64,000 nt of DNA, from contig OY723258.1 of the NCBI GenBank assembly GCA_963210315.1, positions 1,054,001 to 1,118,000 of the forward strand. Reading direction: 5' to 3'. Position 1 is the first letter of the stretch. Each line of letters begins with the position of its first letter. The notes under the pieces were generated by a model, which was given only the letters and a program-made list of their open reading frames with translations, ran no database searches and was not told where the DNA came from. The position numbers were made by a program, and so were the translations under genes. Positions 29,201 to 40,400 of this stretch are shown here, piece after piece. The DNA is from Rhynchopus euleeides. Lineage: Eukaryota; Euglenozoa; Diplonemea; Diplonemida; Diplonemidae.

Positions 29201-32155
29201 ATCCCTGTCACGGCGATGAGCAAGGGAAAGGAGGTGGCGCGGCAGAAGGAGGCGCTGACACGCAGCTTTGCTGAGAAGCTGTGTGGCCCTGGCTCTGCGG
29301 ATGCCCGTGTCTGGGTGGAGCGGCTGAAGTCCGTGAAGGAGGCAGTTGGCATCCTTCCGGTTCGTTCGAAACCGCTGTCCAGATTTTTGCGGAAGGCGGG
29401 GCTGAAGCCGTGGGGGTCCGACGCTGTCTCGTCTGCGTCGCACGACGTCCGTGTGCGCTTTGCCCTGACGCAGTGGGGGCGAATCCTCCCCATTCTGCGG
29501 GAGAAGGGGCAGCAGCTGCAGCCGAGGGAGCGGCTGGGCCGCCTCGACGCCCCCACCCTGTTCGCGTTGTTGGCCAAGGCGGGCCTGAAGGTGGAGGCTG
29601 GGGAGACGAAGCGCGACCTCTCCGCCCTCCTCCTGCGCAACTGGACGGAGCAGTTGAGTGGCCATGTCGAGGCCGTGGAGGAGACCCTTGGCTTGAAGGC
29701 CCGCACCTTCCCCGACACCATCTCGCCCTCCGTGGTAGATACAATCACGGAGCTCTACCGGAGAGTGAAGACTGCACCTGCTGCGTTGAAAGAGGAGAAG
29801 GGACAGGGTGAGGATGGCAAGGGTTGTGAGGATGGTGAGGAGGCTGTGGATGCTGTGGATGCTGTGGAGGAGGAGGAGGAGGAGGAAGAGGAGGTGGAGG
29901 TGGGTGATGAGGCTGATCCTGAGGCAAATGATGTTGGGGCGGCTAGGATCGCTCTCCTGAATGAGCATTGTTTTCCTCTCGGCCTCCACGCCTCTCCAGG
30001 TTGTGGGCGGCAGAAGGATGGTGTGTTGCATGCGTCGGAGTCCACGCACGAGGGGGGTTGGGCTTCCCTCAACTGGTTTTTGGGTGAGTGTGGCATCCAG
30101 TTTCTCACCTTCCGGGAGATGCAGGTTTTGCAACACGAGGTCAATCCAGAGAGCTTTCACTGGACCGGTAAGTTCACGCTGGCAACGATGCAACGGGCCA
30201 TCGAACAGCACACAAGTGGACTCCGGAACAATGGCTATCGGCTTCTGCCGGTAAGTAAAAAAAATACCTTTGTTGATGATCCTCAGTCTATTTCTTCCCC
30301 AGCCCTCTTTTTTTTTAACCGTCAAACTCTGCATTGGATGGTTGCCTTCCCCCTCAAAGACACCGTTGCCACATTGCAGAAGTTGACTCCAGCCCAACTG
30401 CACGCCTATCCGCGCGAAACGCTTTATTGGGTGGTTCACGACACGGACACTGCCAAGCGCGCCATTGCCGCAGGGGATCTGGATCGGGAAAGCCATGCAT
30501 ATGAAGTTTTTAAACTTGTGCCGAAAGGTGTCCTCCCCACCACCAAGGCACAATTTTTTGGCACCCGACCCAGGCGCACATTCCCTGTGGCAGTGAAGTC
30601 GCGTTCTGTTGTTCGGAGCGGGCCCACAGTCCGGAAGAGAAAACGGTTTGGGGGGACTGAAGTCATTGACCTGTCCCAGGTGCCAGAGACCCCAAGAGAC
30701 AAGAAGGGGCGCCTTGGACATGGGAGGTATGATACGGCTCAACTGAGTGACGAGTCATACATTCCAGCAACTTCCCAACGCCACCTCATCCCAGAGACCC
30801 TGCTGTATTTTTCGAAATACCACCATCTCCCCGTCACAGATACTGTGCAGGAAGGTGACGGCTTTTTTCTTTCCCTCCTCCGTTTCAACCGTTTTTCTGC
30901 GTACCAGTCAGTCCGCGCTCTGCGTGAGAGTGCCTTTGGTGACGCAACAAACATGAAACACGACCTGGAGGTGTACCTCATGAAAATACACAAGGATACC
31001 CTTGCTTCTGTTTTTGAAGAGAAGGGGGAGAAGAACCTGCCCGTACATGAAAGGCACCAGTCTCTCGTTCACTGGCGCAAGAGTATGTGCAAAGCGGCGG
31101 AAGATGAAAAGGTGACCCAACGTGGTGGTTCTTTTGCCCTGCATTTTTTTGTGAATGTGCACCAGATTCGCTTGAGAATTATTACTCAGAACAAGGAAGG
31201 TAAACCCAGGGTCAGGGAGTTACGGCCTCGCACATGGTGTGAGAAGGCAAAGAACTGGGAAGCAGGAAGTACGGCTTCTCTCCCTACTATCTTCCTTTAC
31301 CAGTACCGGCAGGATACCCAAACGAATTTTTACTCCCTCCACCTCCCCACTGAGCGTGACTTTTCCCGTGCTTCAAGTGTTTTTTATAGAATTCAGAACA
31401 TGGGTCCAAACGTGGAAAACGCACAAGAACAAATGGAGCAAGAGGATATGCGGAGGAAGGCGGTCCCCATGGCACTCCCCTGTCCCGGTCCACGGAGGCC
31501 CCACGTACCTGACAAGGGCATCGACAATCCCGCGTCTCGTCATGATACCCTCACGCAACGTCTTCTCTTGTTTTCCCTGAGCACAGTCAATGTGCCTGGT
31601 GATGGGAATTGCCTGTTTCATGCTTTTCATGAATGTCTCACAGGCAACCCACGTGGGGGCGCTTCCCTTCGCGAAGAAGCCGTCAATTTTGTGACTGCAA
31701 TGGCGGCTTCTCTTTCATGCAGAGAGGTGCAACCGGAAGTGGAGGCGGTGAGAATGTGGGGAAATCTCCCGTACCATCCCTGCCAACCCCTTGACGACGG
31801 TAGTGAGCCATACGTGCTTACCCGTTTAAGAACGAGAAGGTATGCAGAGGATGACGAAATTTCTGTTCTTTCCACAATGAAGAATGTCTTGATCACAGTC
31901 GTCACGAACATGATTTATCCTGGTAATCATGATGACTTTGCTTCAGGATTTAACAGTTATGTCCCCCTTTCTTACAACTTCACCTCCATTGACACCACCC
32001 TCCAGGATTTTCCTCCAGACAGACGTGTGACCCTGGCTAACCTGGGTCAGGCTGGGGTTGGGGATCATTTCATGTGGATCAAAGGGACACAGGCCAACTT
32101 GGAAGCCACACATCGCAAGGGTTTGCGTTCTGTTTCAACAAGAGCTGGGACCTGA
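26242..32155 (+). CDS. Two-exon transposase-like / SAP / Josephin-like / OTU polyprotein
   Basis: Exons 26242-28796 and 29035-32155 join in frame to 1891 aa. Residues 1-55 and about 218-290 are two similar N-terminal modules ending (K/V)QKMYCLADI and KKKYCIGNA. 315-350 is a coiled coil. About 450-560 is the transposase-like core: AHDATSSLGRSS, LSDHASTEAKA and a CMHHK motif. These are candidate DDE/His-Cys residues, but the family is unassigned. About 895-930 and 1026-1056 are SAP-like. 1130-1170 is acidic. About 1180-1290 resembles Josephin (ASLNWFL, GKFTLATM, LHWMVAF), with the Cys position not conserved. The C-terminus is an OTU with VPGDGNCLFHAF (Cys about 1709) and GDHFMWIKG (His). OTU plus SAP recalls KDZ/Zisupton-type transposases. 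A frame-shifting 52-nt pseudo-intron at 30251 was not used. Confidence 0.75.
28797..29034 (+). other. Spliceosomal intron (238 nt)
   Basis: The donor is AAG|GTATGC and the acceptor is CTTACAG|GTACGG, after a long T/C-rich tract. Removal joins the two long ORFs in frame, and the summed exon length is a multiple of three. The intron itself contains stops and AT-rich low-complexity sequence unlike the flanking GC-rich exons. Confidence 0.8.
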
Positions 32156-33278
32156 CACAGGCCAATCAAGGGGTTGCCCCCCCCCCCCCCCCCCACTCCT
32201 GGTGTAGTGGTAGTGACTACAAAAAGGACTAACATTGCAAGAAGGTGCTGGGAGGCTTGCTTTTCCATTCACTCTCGACGATCAAACCCCCCCCCCCCCC
32301 ACTTCACTTTTCCATTCACTCTCGACAATCAAGCCCCCACTTCTTGACTGCCCCCCCCCATGTTACTTTCAACAAACTTTGCCCATCCTTCAATCTTCCA
32401 TTCGATCAGTTTGGCTTTTTCCAAAGCCTCGTTTTCCTTTTATTTCAATAGTCCACACCTAAACGGCGTACGCCTTGGCAAGCGTTTGAAAGGACAGCCT
32501 TGGGATTGCAGCTCACTGGAATCGCTGAAGGAAGCCCCCCGCCCCCCCCCCCCCCCCCCCGCCCCCACCCCCACCCACTCTCCCTTTCACAAGTCACGAT
32601 ACATTCCCACACCATACTGTTCCATGTGCACTCCATCCAACAGGACCGCCACACGTGTTAAACCCCATTCCCTGTTCCCAAGGCAGGGCAACCTTTATGG
32701 TTGAGTGGTGAGGGGCACAAAGAGACAATAGGTTTTAATGCAGATGCGGACATGTTGGAAAGAGCTCCCCCACCCCCCAACACACCATTCTTGTGCTCCG
32801 CTCCCTTCTACTTCTATTTCACTACCCCCCCCCCCCAACAAACACAGGCACGGGCCAGGACCCGTGCAGGGTTAACCCGCCTAACAATTAGTAAAGAGTG
32901 ATCACCAGTGACAACACCCGTGCAGGGTTACCCACTTGACAATTAACAAAGAGGGCTCAACACCCGTGCAGGGTTAACCCGCCTAACAATTAGTAAAGAG
33001 CGATCAACAGTGACAACACCCGTGCAGGGTTTACCCGCCTAACAGTTAATAAAGAGTGATCAACGGTGACAACACCCGTGCAGGGTTACCTACCTGACAA
33101 TTAATAAAGGAGGGATCAACACATGATGAGGCACGGGAGGGTGGCAAAAGGCCCCCAGACCCCAGAAATCACCGAAAAATGACATTCTCGATGTGCGGTG
33201 GGTCTGGTTTCTAGGTTTTTCGGGAGAAAATTGGCCAAAATAATTTCGGAGACAAAATTTTGTTAGGGATTTCCGTTT
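32156..33278. other. 3' region of the transposon with C-runs and tandem repeats
   Basis: No gene. Poly-C tracts occur at 32176-32195, 32287-32300 and 32540-32560. 32862-33120 holds five ~57-bp repeats. The last 65 bp before the TIR are conserved with the repeats at 41-43.3 kb. Confidence 0.6.
32862..33120. repeat. Subterminal ~57-bp tandem repeats (5 copies)
   Basis: Units start with ACCCGTGCAGGGTT(A)ACC and continue CCTAACAATTA(G/A)TAAAGAG. Each has a CCCGTGCAGGG inverted core. They lie 0.2 kb from the right TIR, mirroring the satellite at the left end, and may be protein-binding sites. Confidence 0.8.
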
Positions 33279-33301
33279 GCTATGCCTCCTCTACTACCAA
33301 G

Positions 33302-35026
33302 CTTGGGCACTTTACGGTGCAGTACAGGGTGAACGGGATCCTCCGCTACCACGTGCTCGCCACATATCTGACGCTGTCATCTGATGGACCCACTACCAGA
33401 GTTGACCTGGCCGTCGCCTTTAAACGGTTTTCGGACCTGGCCTCTTCAGGCCAGTTCTCCGTCCTCGGCAAGGATGACGTGGGGTTGTCCGAGGAGTCGT
33501 TCTCGGCTTTCTTTCTGGACCGCGGTGCCAGTCTGAAACCCGAGCTGCAGAGCGTTGTCGTTGTGTTCGAGCCCCACCACCGCCTGCATCTGGCCTTCCG
33601 GCGAGTCATTGAGCCTGACTTGCCCTTCATGACTCTGATGTGCTATGCTGCCAACTACTGTGCCGCAGCACCAGAGTTCGCCGCCTACCTCCACAGCACG
33701 GTAGGCATCACCATCAGCAGCTTCCTGTGGCAGCGGGCCACAAACGGCCGCTTCCTCAGTGGTGCAGCTGCCTGCTTCTCGCTGTCGGCTCGCTGCGGGG
33801 AGCTCACCGTCGCTGAGCACCTGCACACCTTCTTCTCGATGACGACGACGGAATCGTCGACAAAGAAGGTGGCAGTGAAAAACTGCCTTGCTGATCGCAG
33901 CGCCATCGACAAAGTGTGCCTCTACGGGAAGCTTTTCAGCAAGGTCTTGTACCCTCTGCTGACCACCATCGCAGACTCAGGGAGTTTCACCACCGACCCC
34001 AAATCGTTGGGATGGCTGCAGATGTACTGGCGCTCGGGGGCCTTCGACCTCTTCTCTGCGGCCAGGAGTGAAGCGACGCTGGAGGCGTGCAGCTCTGACG
34101 GGGACCTGACCGTCTTCCAGAGCGCCACTTCATGCAGGATGGTGACGGTAGGGCGGCTGCGCTTCCACACCTCGCCGCAGTGTCCCTCCCTCGACATCCG
34201 GGAAGTCAGCGATAGTGACCTGGACGGCGTCCGGCCGGATGACTTAGTGCAGCACGGCCTCGATGCCTACTTTGGGAAGCAAGGCATCCCAACCGAAAGC
34301 CGGCTCATGCCCGTAGTGTCCTTCGACAGCGGCGTGGAGTTCTTCCGCACCGCCCTGGTCATTATCGGGACGAGCATGCTGGTGGAAGCGGTGAGGTTCG
34401 GGGCAGCCAGCGAGGAGACACGCGCGGTGCAGCCGTCGGTGTCGTTTGGCCCGGCCCTCTTGGAAGGGATGTGCGGGAGGTCTAAGCGTGTCATCGAAGT
34501 GGCTGGACACTCATCCGTTCGTGACGACTTTGTCCGTGCTCACTGCTGTATTCCTGAGCATTTCTCTGATACTGATTTGAAAACTCTGCATGCTGAGGTT
34601 GGTGAGCCGAAACTCACTACGATAGTGCGTTCCCGTATTCCGGAGACTACGAAGGAGCGCAAGCTTCGGATTGGGAAGCGGAAACTTGAAGACTTGAAAT
34701 CAGCATTCGAAAAAGAGGAATCAAGGAAGGAAAAGCGAATTGCAAGAGAGACTGCCCTCAATGACATTGTCCTCCGTTTTGATTATTCCGATAGCTTCAC
34801 AAACTCGGAACTGATTAATCAAGCTCAAAAGCGTGGCAAGCGAGGTGTACAGAATGCCTCGAAATCACGGTTGATGCAAATCCTTCGTGAATTTGATAAA
34901 GCCCGCACAAAAGAAGAGCTGCAGGAGATTTGTGCCGAACGTGGGATTGAACGAAACGTTCAAAATGACCGCGTGGACTGGCTGCTGGCAGCTCTCAAGA
35001 AGCAGGATAAAAAGGATCATGCGTGA
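33302..35026 (+). CDS. Hypothetical protein with C-terminal SAP-like repeats (5' end unclear)
   Basis: The frame is open from within the transposon's right end. No ATG occurs before the MTLMCYAANY region near 33632, so the start is missing, spliced, or displaced by the insertion. An acceptor such as GTGCAG just before the TACAGGGTG at 33326 is possible. The ~575-residue product has no domain I recognise in its first 440 residues. The C-terminal 150 are lysine- and glutamate-rich. They end in two SAP-like helices pairs (SELINQAQKRGKR... and KEELQEICAERGIER...), suggesting DNA or chromatin binding. GC-rich codons give way to more neutral ones after about 34550. It may be a gene broken by the transposon, or another transposon's gene. 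Confidence 0.55.
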   Translation, partial: LGHFTVQYRVNGILRYHVLATYLTLSSDGPTTRVDLAVAFKRFSDLASSGQFSVLGKDDVGLSEESFSAFFLDRGASLKPELQSVVVVFEPHHRLHLAFRRVIEPDLPFMTLMCYAANYCAAAPEFAAYLHSTVGITISSFLWQRATNGRFLSGAAACFSLSARCGELTVAEHLHTFFSMTTTESSTKKVAVKNCLADRSAIDKVCLYGKLFSKVLYPLLTTIADSGSFTTDPKSLGWLQMYWRSGAFDLFSAARSEATLEACSSDGDLTVFQSATSCRMVTVGRLRFHTSPQCPSLDIREVSDSDLDGVRPDDLVQHGLDAYFGKQGIPTESRLMPVVSFDSGVEFFRTALVIIGTSMLVEAVRFGAASEETRAVQPSVSFGPALLEGMCGRSKRVIEVAGHSSVRDDFVRAHCCIPEHFSDTDLKTLHAEVGEPKLTTIVRSRIPETTKERKLRIGKRKLEDLKSAFEKEESRKEKRIARETALNDIVLRFDYSDSFTNSELINQAQKRGKRGVQNASKSRLMQILREFDKARTKEELQEICAERGIERNVQNDRVDWLLAALKKQDKKDHA

Positions 35027-35154
35027 TAAAATGAAAGGGCTGCTGCTACTCTTCACCCCCCCCCCCACCCCCCGCTTTGATTTCGTTGCTGGATCAATGC
35101 AGTGCCTTCAATCACACACTTCGCCCACTCCAGGAGAATATTATACAAGGCCCA

Positions 35155-36063
35155 ATGCAGTGCGTAACGGTGAAGTACAGCCTGCGGTATCGCGAGAAGG
35201 AGTTCGGCAGCTTTGCCGAGCCGTTGCTCGTGACGAGTGTCGACACGTTCGACACCGTGTGGAAGGCGTTTGAGACACGCCTTCCTCCCAAACAGGGTCG
35301 CAAAAAATCCGAGAGTGAGCGGGACTACAAGAGGCGCGTCCGAGCGATCTGGAGAGCGCACTCCTTTCTCTGTGGCAAGGACGCAGTCGTGGTTGGGTCG
35401 GTGCAGTTCGAACACGGGGAGAACACCTTGGAGATTGCAAGTGATGATACGCTCACAGCCTTCAGGGCGATGCAAGGTGCCACCCTGAAGGTGGCCCTCG
35501 ACATTAAGGCGAGCGTCGACCGAGGGGTCGACGAAAAGCTGAAGAAGGCGCTGCTGGCACGGGACCCCGCGGGGTATACGGAGGTCACCGCCACACAGGC
35601 AACCTCCGCTGACAACGTCCAGGAGACGTTATCAGAGGGGATCACAACGGCACTAGAGATCTGTGTCACGGGATCCAGGCGCCCACTCTCCCTCGACGGT
35701 CTGGGGATTGTTGTTGGGCATGGTGTCGTTACCTGCAGCTGCAAGAAAAAGATTCCGAGCCACGTCGGAAAATTGAGCAGTACCGATGCATTTCTACGCC
35801 ACGCAACGAGCTGCAAGACACTGAAGAAGAAGCTGGATCATCCCGACGAGCTGAAGCAGGCACCGCGCCAAAGGGCACCCCGAAAGACAGCTGCAAAGCC
35901 GGCGTCGAAACCCGCACCGAAGGCTGCCAGCGCTGCAGCACCTGAAGAACCTGAAGAACCTGCAGCACCTGCAGCACCTGAAGCGCCTGCACCCGCACTG
36001 ACCCCGGAACAGCAAGAACTCCTTGAGTTTGGGAACCCGGCAAAGAGACAGAGAACTGGCTGA
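35155..36063 (+). CDS. Hypothetical basic protein with CxC-H-C zinc-binding-like motif
   Basis: 302 aa from MQCVTVKYSL; a longer frame starts with TTG. A TATTATA sequence lies about 20 nt upstream. The N-terminal 130 residues contain a mixed alpha/beta region (VTVKYSLRY, FDTVWKAFETRLP, KDAVVVGSVQFEHG). 205-240 has TCSCKKKIPSHV...FLRHATSC, a possible C2HC metal site. The tail is an Ala/Pro/Glu repeat ending in AKRQRTG, a possible nuclear signal. It is co-directional with and 128 nt after the previous gene. Function unknown. Confidence 0.6.
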   Translation: MQCVTVKYSLRYREKEFGSFAEPLLVTSVDTFDTVWKAFETRLPPKQGRKKSESERDYKRRVRAIWRAHSFLCGKDAVVVGSVQFEHGENTLEIASDDTLTAFRAMQGATLKVALDIKASVDRGVDEKLKKALLARDPAGYTEVTATQATSADNVQETLSEGITTALEICVTGSRRPLSLDGLGIVVGHGVVTCSCKKKIPSHVGKLSSTDAFLRHATSCKTLKKKLDHPDELKQAPRQRAPRKTAAKPASKPAPKAASAAAPEEPEEPAAPAAPEAPAPALTPEQQELLEFGNPAKRQRTG

Positions 36064-36284
36064 GGCCGGAAAAGGGGACCAAAAAATGAGACCCCCCCCC
36101 CTTTTCACTACGCACAAACTACGCAATATGGGGTCGTCAGGGGCACCATAAGTTACTATGTCTCGAAAATTTTTCCCCGTGGCAAAAAAAAAAAAGTGTC
36201 ACCAAATCGGCAAAAAAAAATTTGGATTTTTTTCACCCGGTACTGGTACCGGTACCAGTACCGGTACCGTTGGTCACCTTGAAC
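36064..36284. other. Short spacer with a repeated T/A-run module
   Basis: No gene. 36165-36232 (CCCCGTGGC, A-run, GTGTCACCAAATCGGC, A-run) recurs in inverse orientation at 54945-55010. 36240-36270 is a GGTACC-rich palindromic cluster. Confidence 0.5.
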
Positions 36285-37071
36285 AGTTTTGACTGATTGA
36301 ACAACTTTGACTGATCGAACGAGTTTGACTGATCGAACAACTTTGACTGATCGAACAACTTTGACTGATCGAACAACTTTGACTGATCGAACAGCTTTGA
36401 CTGATCGAACAACTTTGACTGATCGAACAGTTTTGACTGATCGAACAAGTTTGACTGATCGAACAACTTTGACTGATCGAACAACTTTGACTGATCGAAC
36501 AGCTTTGACTGATCGAACAACTTTGACTGATCGAACAGCTTTGACTGATCGAACAGTTTTGACTGATCGAACAAGTTTGACTGATCGAACAAGTTTGACT
36601 GATCGAACAGTTTTGACTGATCGAACAGTTTTGACTGATCGAACGAGTTTGACTGATCGAACGATTTTGACTGATCGAACAAGTCTGACTGATCGAACAG
36701 TTGTGACTGATCGAACAAGTTTGACTGATCGAACAAGTCTGACTGATCAAACAGTTTTGACTGATCGAACAACTTTGACTGATCGAACATGTCTGACTGA
36801 TCGAACAGTTTTGACTGATCGAACGAGTTTGACTGATCGAACGAATTTGACTGATCGAACAAGTTTGACTGATCGAACAGTTTTGACTGATCGAACAAGT
36901 CTGACTGATCGAACAGTTTTGACTGATCGAACAAGTTTGACTGATCGAACGAGTTTGACTGATCGAACAACTTTGACTGATCGAACGAATTTGACTGATT
37001 GAACCGTTTTGACTGATCGAATAACTTTGCCTGATCGAACAATTTTGACTGATCGAACAGCTTTGACTGAT
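36285..37071. repeat. 18-bp satellite (about 43 copies), left part
   Basis: Units of TTTGACTGATCGAACAAC with point variants. The array is cut at 37071 by the foldback element and resumes at 40939 as degenerate copies. Confidence 0.95.
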
Positions 37072-37417
37072 CAATGTGACAATGGCGACTGTCGCTCAGC
37101 GATTCAGCGACTGTCGCTTTTGGCCCAGCGATCGTCGCCAGAGAGTTTATGGACCGAAATTTCGGATTTCATTTCCGGAAAATTTCCGGATCGTGGTGGG
37201 GTCATTTTGCTCTGGGAGATGAGTTTTTGGCCATTCAAATTTTTTGACATTTCCCTCCCGTTGTCTGTGGACCACCCAAAAATGAAATCGAAAACTGGAA
37301 AAAATGAAAAATCCGAAAAAATATTTTCTCGAAAAAAGTGGGTTCGTGGGTTTCGATTTTTCCCACAACCCCGAAAAAAAAATTTGAAAAAAATTTCCGA
37401 GTGGTGGACTTTTTTCT

Positions 37418-40400
37418 TTTTTTTTAGGAGAGGGGGCCCGGTGCCTGCGCGCGTCCTGTCGTACTGTGGCTGCTTGGTGGGGCTAGCGCAGCAGGTTCTA
37501 CTTTTGCTTCTACGGGCTCTTAGCACTGTAACATGAACTACACGAACAACAAAGCTCTAGGGCAAACAAACCGCGCACTGGCCGGGGTTGAGCTGCGTGG
37601 GGCTCCGTGCTGGCGGCATGAACAAGGGGCTGTAGGTAAGTCTACCATTCACAAGGGGCAGCCCGCTGGTGAGGGGAAAAGGGGGCGAGGTAAAGGGGGG
37701 GGGGGGCAGGGGGGGAGAGGCGAAAGCGACTGACAGCGAGGGCGTGGACCGACTCCGCTGGCGCATTCACCGGAAGAAAGGGGAAGGGGGCACGGGGGTG
37801 GGGAACGGGAGGGGGGGGGGGGAGGGGCGAAAGGAAAGAGGGGGGTAGGGGGGGGGGGGGGGGGAGCCGACCTACGGCTATCTCGCTCCCCTGGCGGCCC
37901 TACTCCCCTGGCTCTGGGACCCCTGGGAACTCCGCTGCGAAGACCCCCGCGCCCCTGGCCGGCTCGCCCGCGCCCGCTTGCCTGCCCGCGCCCTCAGACG
38001 ACAACAGACCACGTTGTACGCCTCCGCCTGTGAGGCCTTGTCATCCCCCAACTCGGCCCACCAAGCCTGAATGGCCCGGAGCGCCGCCTCCTGCTCCTCC
38101 TGCGGTCGGTGCACGTCGGGGCAGAACTGCTCCTCCCACTCCCCCACCGTCGTGGCCCCGTCGTCCTCATCCATCTCCTGACCACGCTGCGGCGATGCCG
38201 ACTCCCGCTTCCGCTTCGGCTGCGACGACATCGAGGTGGCTGGTGCTTGCGCAGGGTTGGAGCCTTCCTCGGTGGCGGTCGGGTCGGAGCGGCCGGTGGC
38301 CGGGGCGCCGGTGGGTGCAGGAGGGGGATCACCTTCTCGTCGAGGGGGATCACCCTGGTCCTGTGGCTGCGGGACCCTCGCAGGCGGCTCCTCCGCGTCC
38401 CGAGGCCCCAGATCCATACAGGTCTCCCCCTGCTCCACGCATTCCCCACACGCCCTGCAATCGCAACCGAAACAACGCCAGTGTTCGACTGCGGTATCCA
38501 CCGCCTCTGCACAGCGGGCACAGTAAAAACGGCGGCGCGACGGCTGGGACGGCACCTGGCACATGGGGAGGCCCTGCTCCCCCCCTGGACAGCCAGTCCG
38601 CCCCAACACCGGCGAGGGGGCGAGGGCAGACACTGCCTCCGCCAGAGGTGGGGGCACCAAAAGGGGGGTGTAGTGCTTTCCCTGATGCTTGACTCCAAGC
38701 ACTCCGACGAAAGGCTTCACCCGGGGGCGGTGGACCGTGGGGGGCGCTTGATCAGATAGGACCACCACAGCCCACCCCGACCCCAGCGCAAGTCCATGTA
38801 CTGCTACCTGGTCCGCCCAAGAAGCCTCGTCCCGGCTACCCTCGACTCGCATGGCCGCAGCCCAGGACTCGCTGTTCGGCTCGGCCCGAGCACAAAGGCC
38901 TGGGTCACGTAGCACCGCCTGGACGGCTAGCCTCCGCATGCCCGCCGCCGAGCCTCCCATAATGAAAGCCGCCGCATCGAAGAAGCAGTCGCCTGGTGTG
39001 AAACGGAACCCCGTGCACTCCTGCATCCCCAAAGACCGTTGCAGCCTGGACAGACCGTCCCCTCCCCCTGGGGCCCGGCCCTCCAGCAAAGCCTTTGTCA
39101 GTGCGGTGCTCGCCGGCGGCGGAGGAGGGGGCTCCGCTTGCCCCGGCGGATGAGGGGCCACCCCTTGGTCCTCGCGTGGCAGAGGTAGTGGCGTGCAGAC
39201 GCACCTGGTGTCGTCTTCGCCCAGCTCACAGCAGGTCGGGCACACCATCCTCGAGCAGTGACCACACTCCCCATGGCGCACGGCCGTGGTGAAGAGCGAC
39301 GCACAGAACTGACAGCAACCCGGTGACCCCGACACATCCACGCGCCCCGGGATAACCGGGCCCTGCGGCACCTCGACCTCCACACACTTCGTGTATGTGA
39401 CCTGTTCCACCACCTGGTCCGGCACCGTGACCGGCTTGAACCCCCCGTCCACGCCGCCCACAAAAAGCGCTTGGCATGGTTCACCTGGGGCCACGAGAAG
39501 AGGGGGGAGGTTGTCTCTAAAAACCACAGCGTGGACGTCGAGGGCCACCGCCACCCCACGGAGGGCCACCTGGTCCACGTCTTCGCCACCCCCGGAAGCC
39601 AGCATACGCCCCGCCCACTCGTCGGGGTCTGAGAGGAGCAGACGGAGTGTGGGCGCTCGACGGACGCACACCACCGCCAGGCGCAGAAGCTTGTCAGCGT
39701 CGATGTCAAACCCCAGGTCACACGCCGCGGCCGTCACCGCCACCACCCACGTTGCTGGGGCCCCCTCCGCCACTGACCCACCCAAGGCGGCGACCTGTTC
39801 TGGCATCGTAAGAGCATTACCAAGCCCCTCTGCCAGGTCCTCAATAGCCACTCGCGCCCCTCCTCGCTTGTCTCTCCACTTTTCGATGACGACAGAGGGG
39901 GACGGAGATGTCGGTGCTGCCTCTGCCCGAGGGACCGGGTCCGCCTGGGGCACAGGGCGCTCCTCATCAGGGTCAATGAACACCTCCCCCTCCCCACGCG
40001 AGTCAACCGAGAACCGCATGAAGTGGTCCGGGTTCAGGGGGGCCGCGGCCTCTGTAGCCAACGCCGTCCGGCTCACTGCTGCTGGCGATATGGGGCCGCA
40101 TTCAAGGAGTGTTCGACCCAGGATGTGGCTGTACGCGCTACTCACTCTGGTGGCGTGGCTCTGGGTGACCAGAACCCTGCTTCGCCCCGTCCGTTCCGCT
40201 GCTAGGCGGCCCAGCTTGCCGAAAACCTGGTGCGCCGACGGCCCCAGACCCCCGAAAGCCTCCATCGCAAAGGCCGCGAAAATCTGGCCAGATCTCCTGC
40301 AGGGATCACGATACCTCCTGTTCTTCTCTGCCTCCCCCGCTGCCGCCGCCGCTCCAGTAAACCTCGCAGCAGCTTGGACCACGGAAGCCGCGAGGGGATT

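Larger units (their letters stand above)
24393..33291 (+). mobile_element. Autonomous TIR transposon encoding a transposase-like/OTU polyprotein
   Basis: The ends are GAGGAGGCATAGC (24393-24405) and its exact complement (33279-33291), each flanked by TA (24391-24392 and 33292-33293). The 8.9-kb body holds one two-exon gene (26242-32155), a 31-bp satellite near the left end, ten-mers of the CTGTGGACGG type at 24760-24815, and five ~57-bp repeats near the right end. The right terminal ~65 bp (from CCAAAATAATTTC) match the three right ends in the 41-43.3 kb satellite region, which marks a family with non-autonomous members. The superfamily is not assigned. Confidence 0.75.

Noticed and set aside
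30251-30302. Possible 52-nt intron (GTAAGT...CCCCAG) in exon 2
   Set aside because: Removal would shift the frame, whereas the unspliced frame continues through the Josephin-like and OTU domains.
36285-37071. Open frames on both strands encoding (S)FDQS or LTDRT repeats
   Set aside because: They are translations of an 18-bp satellite that is a multiple of three, so frames stay open by construction.
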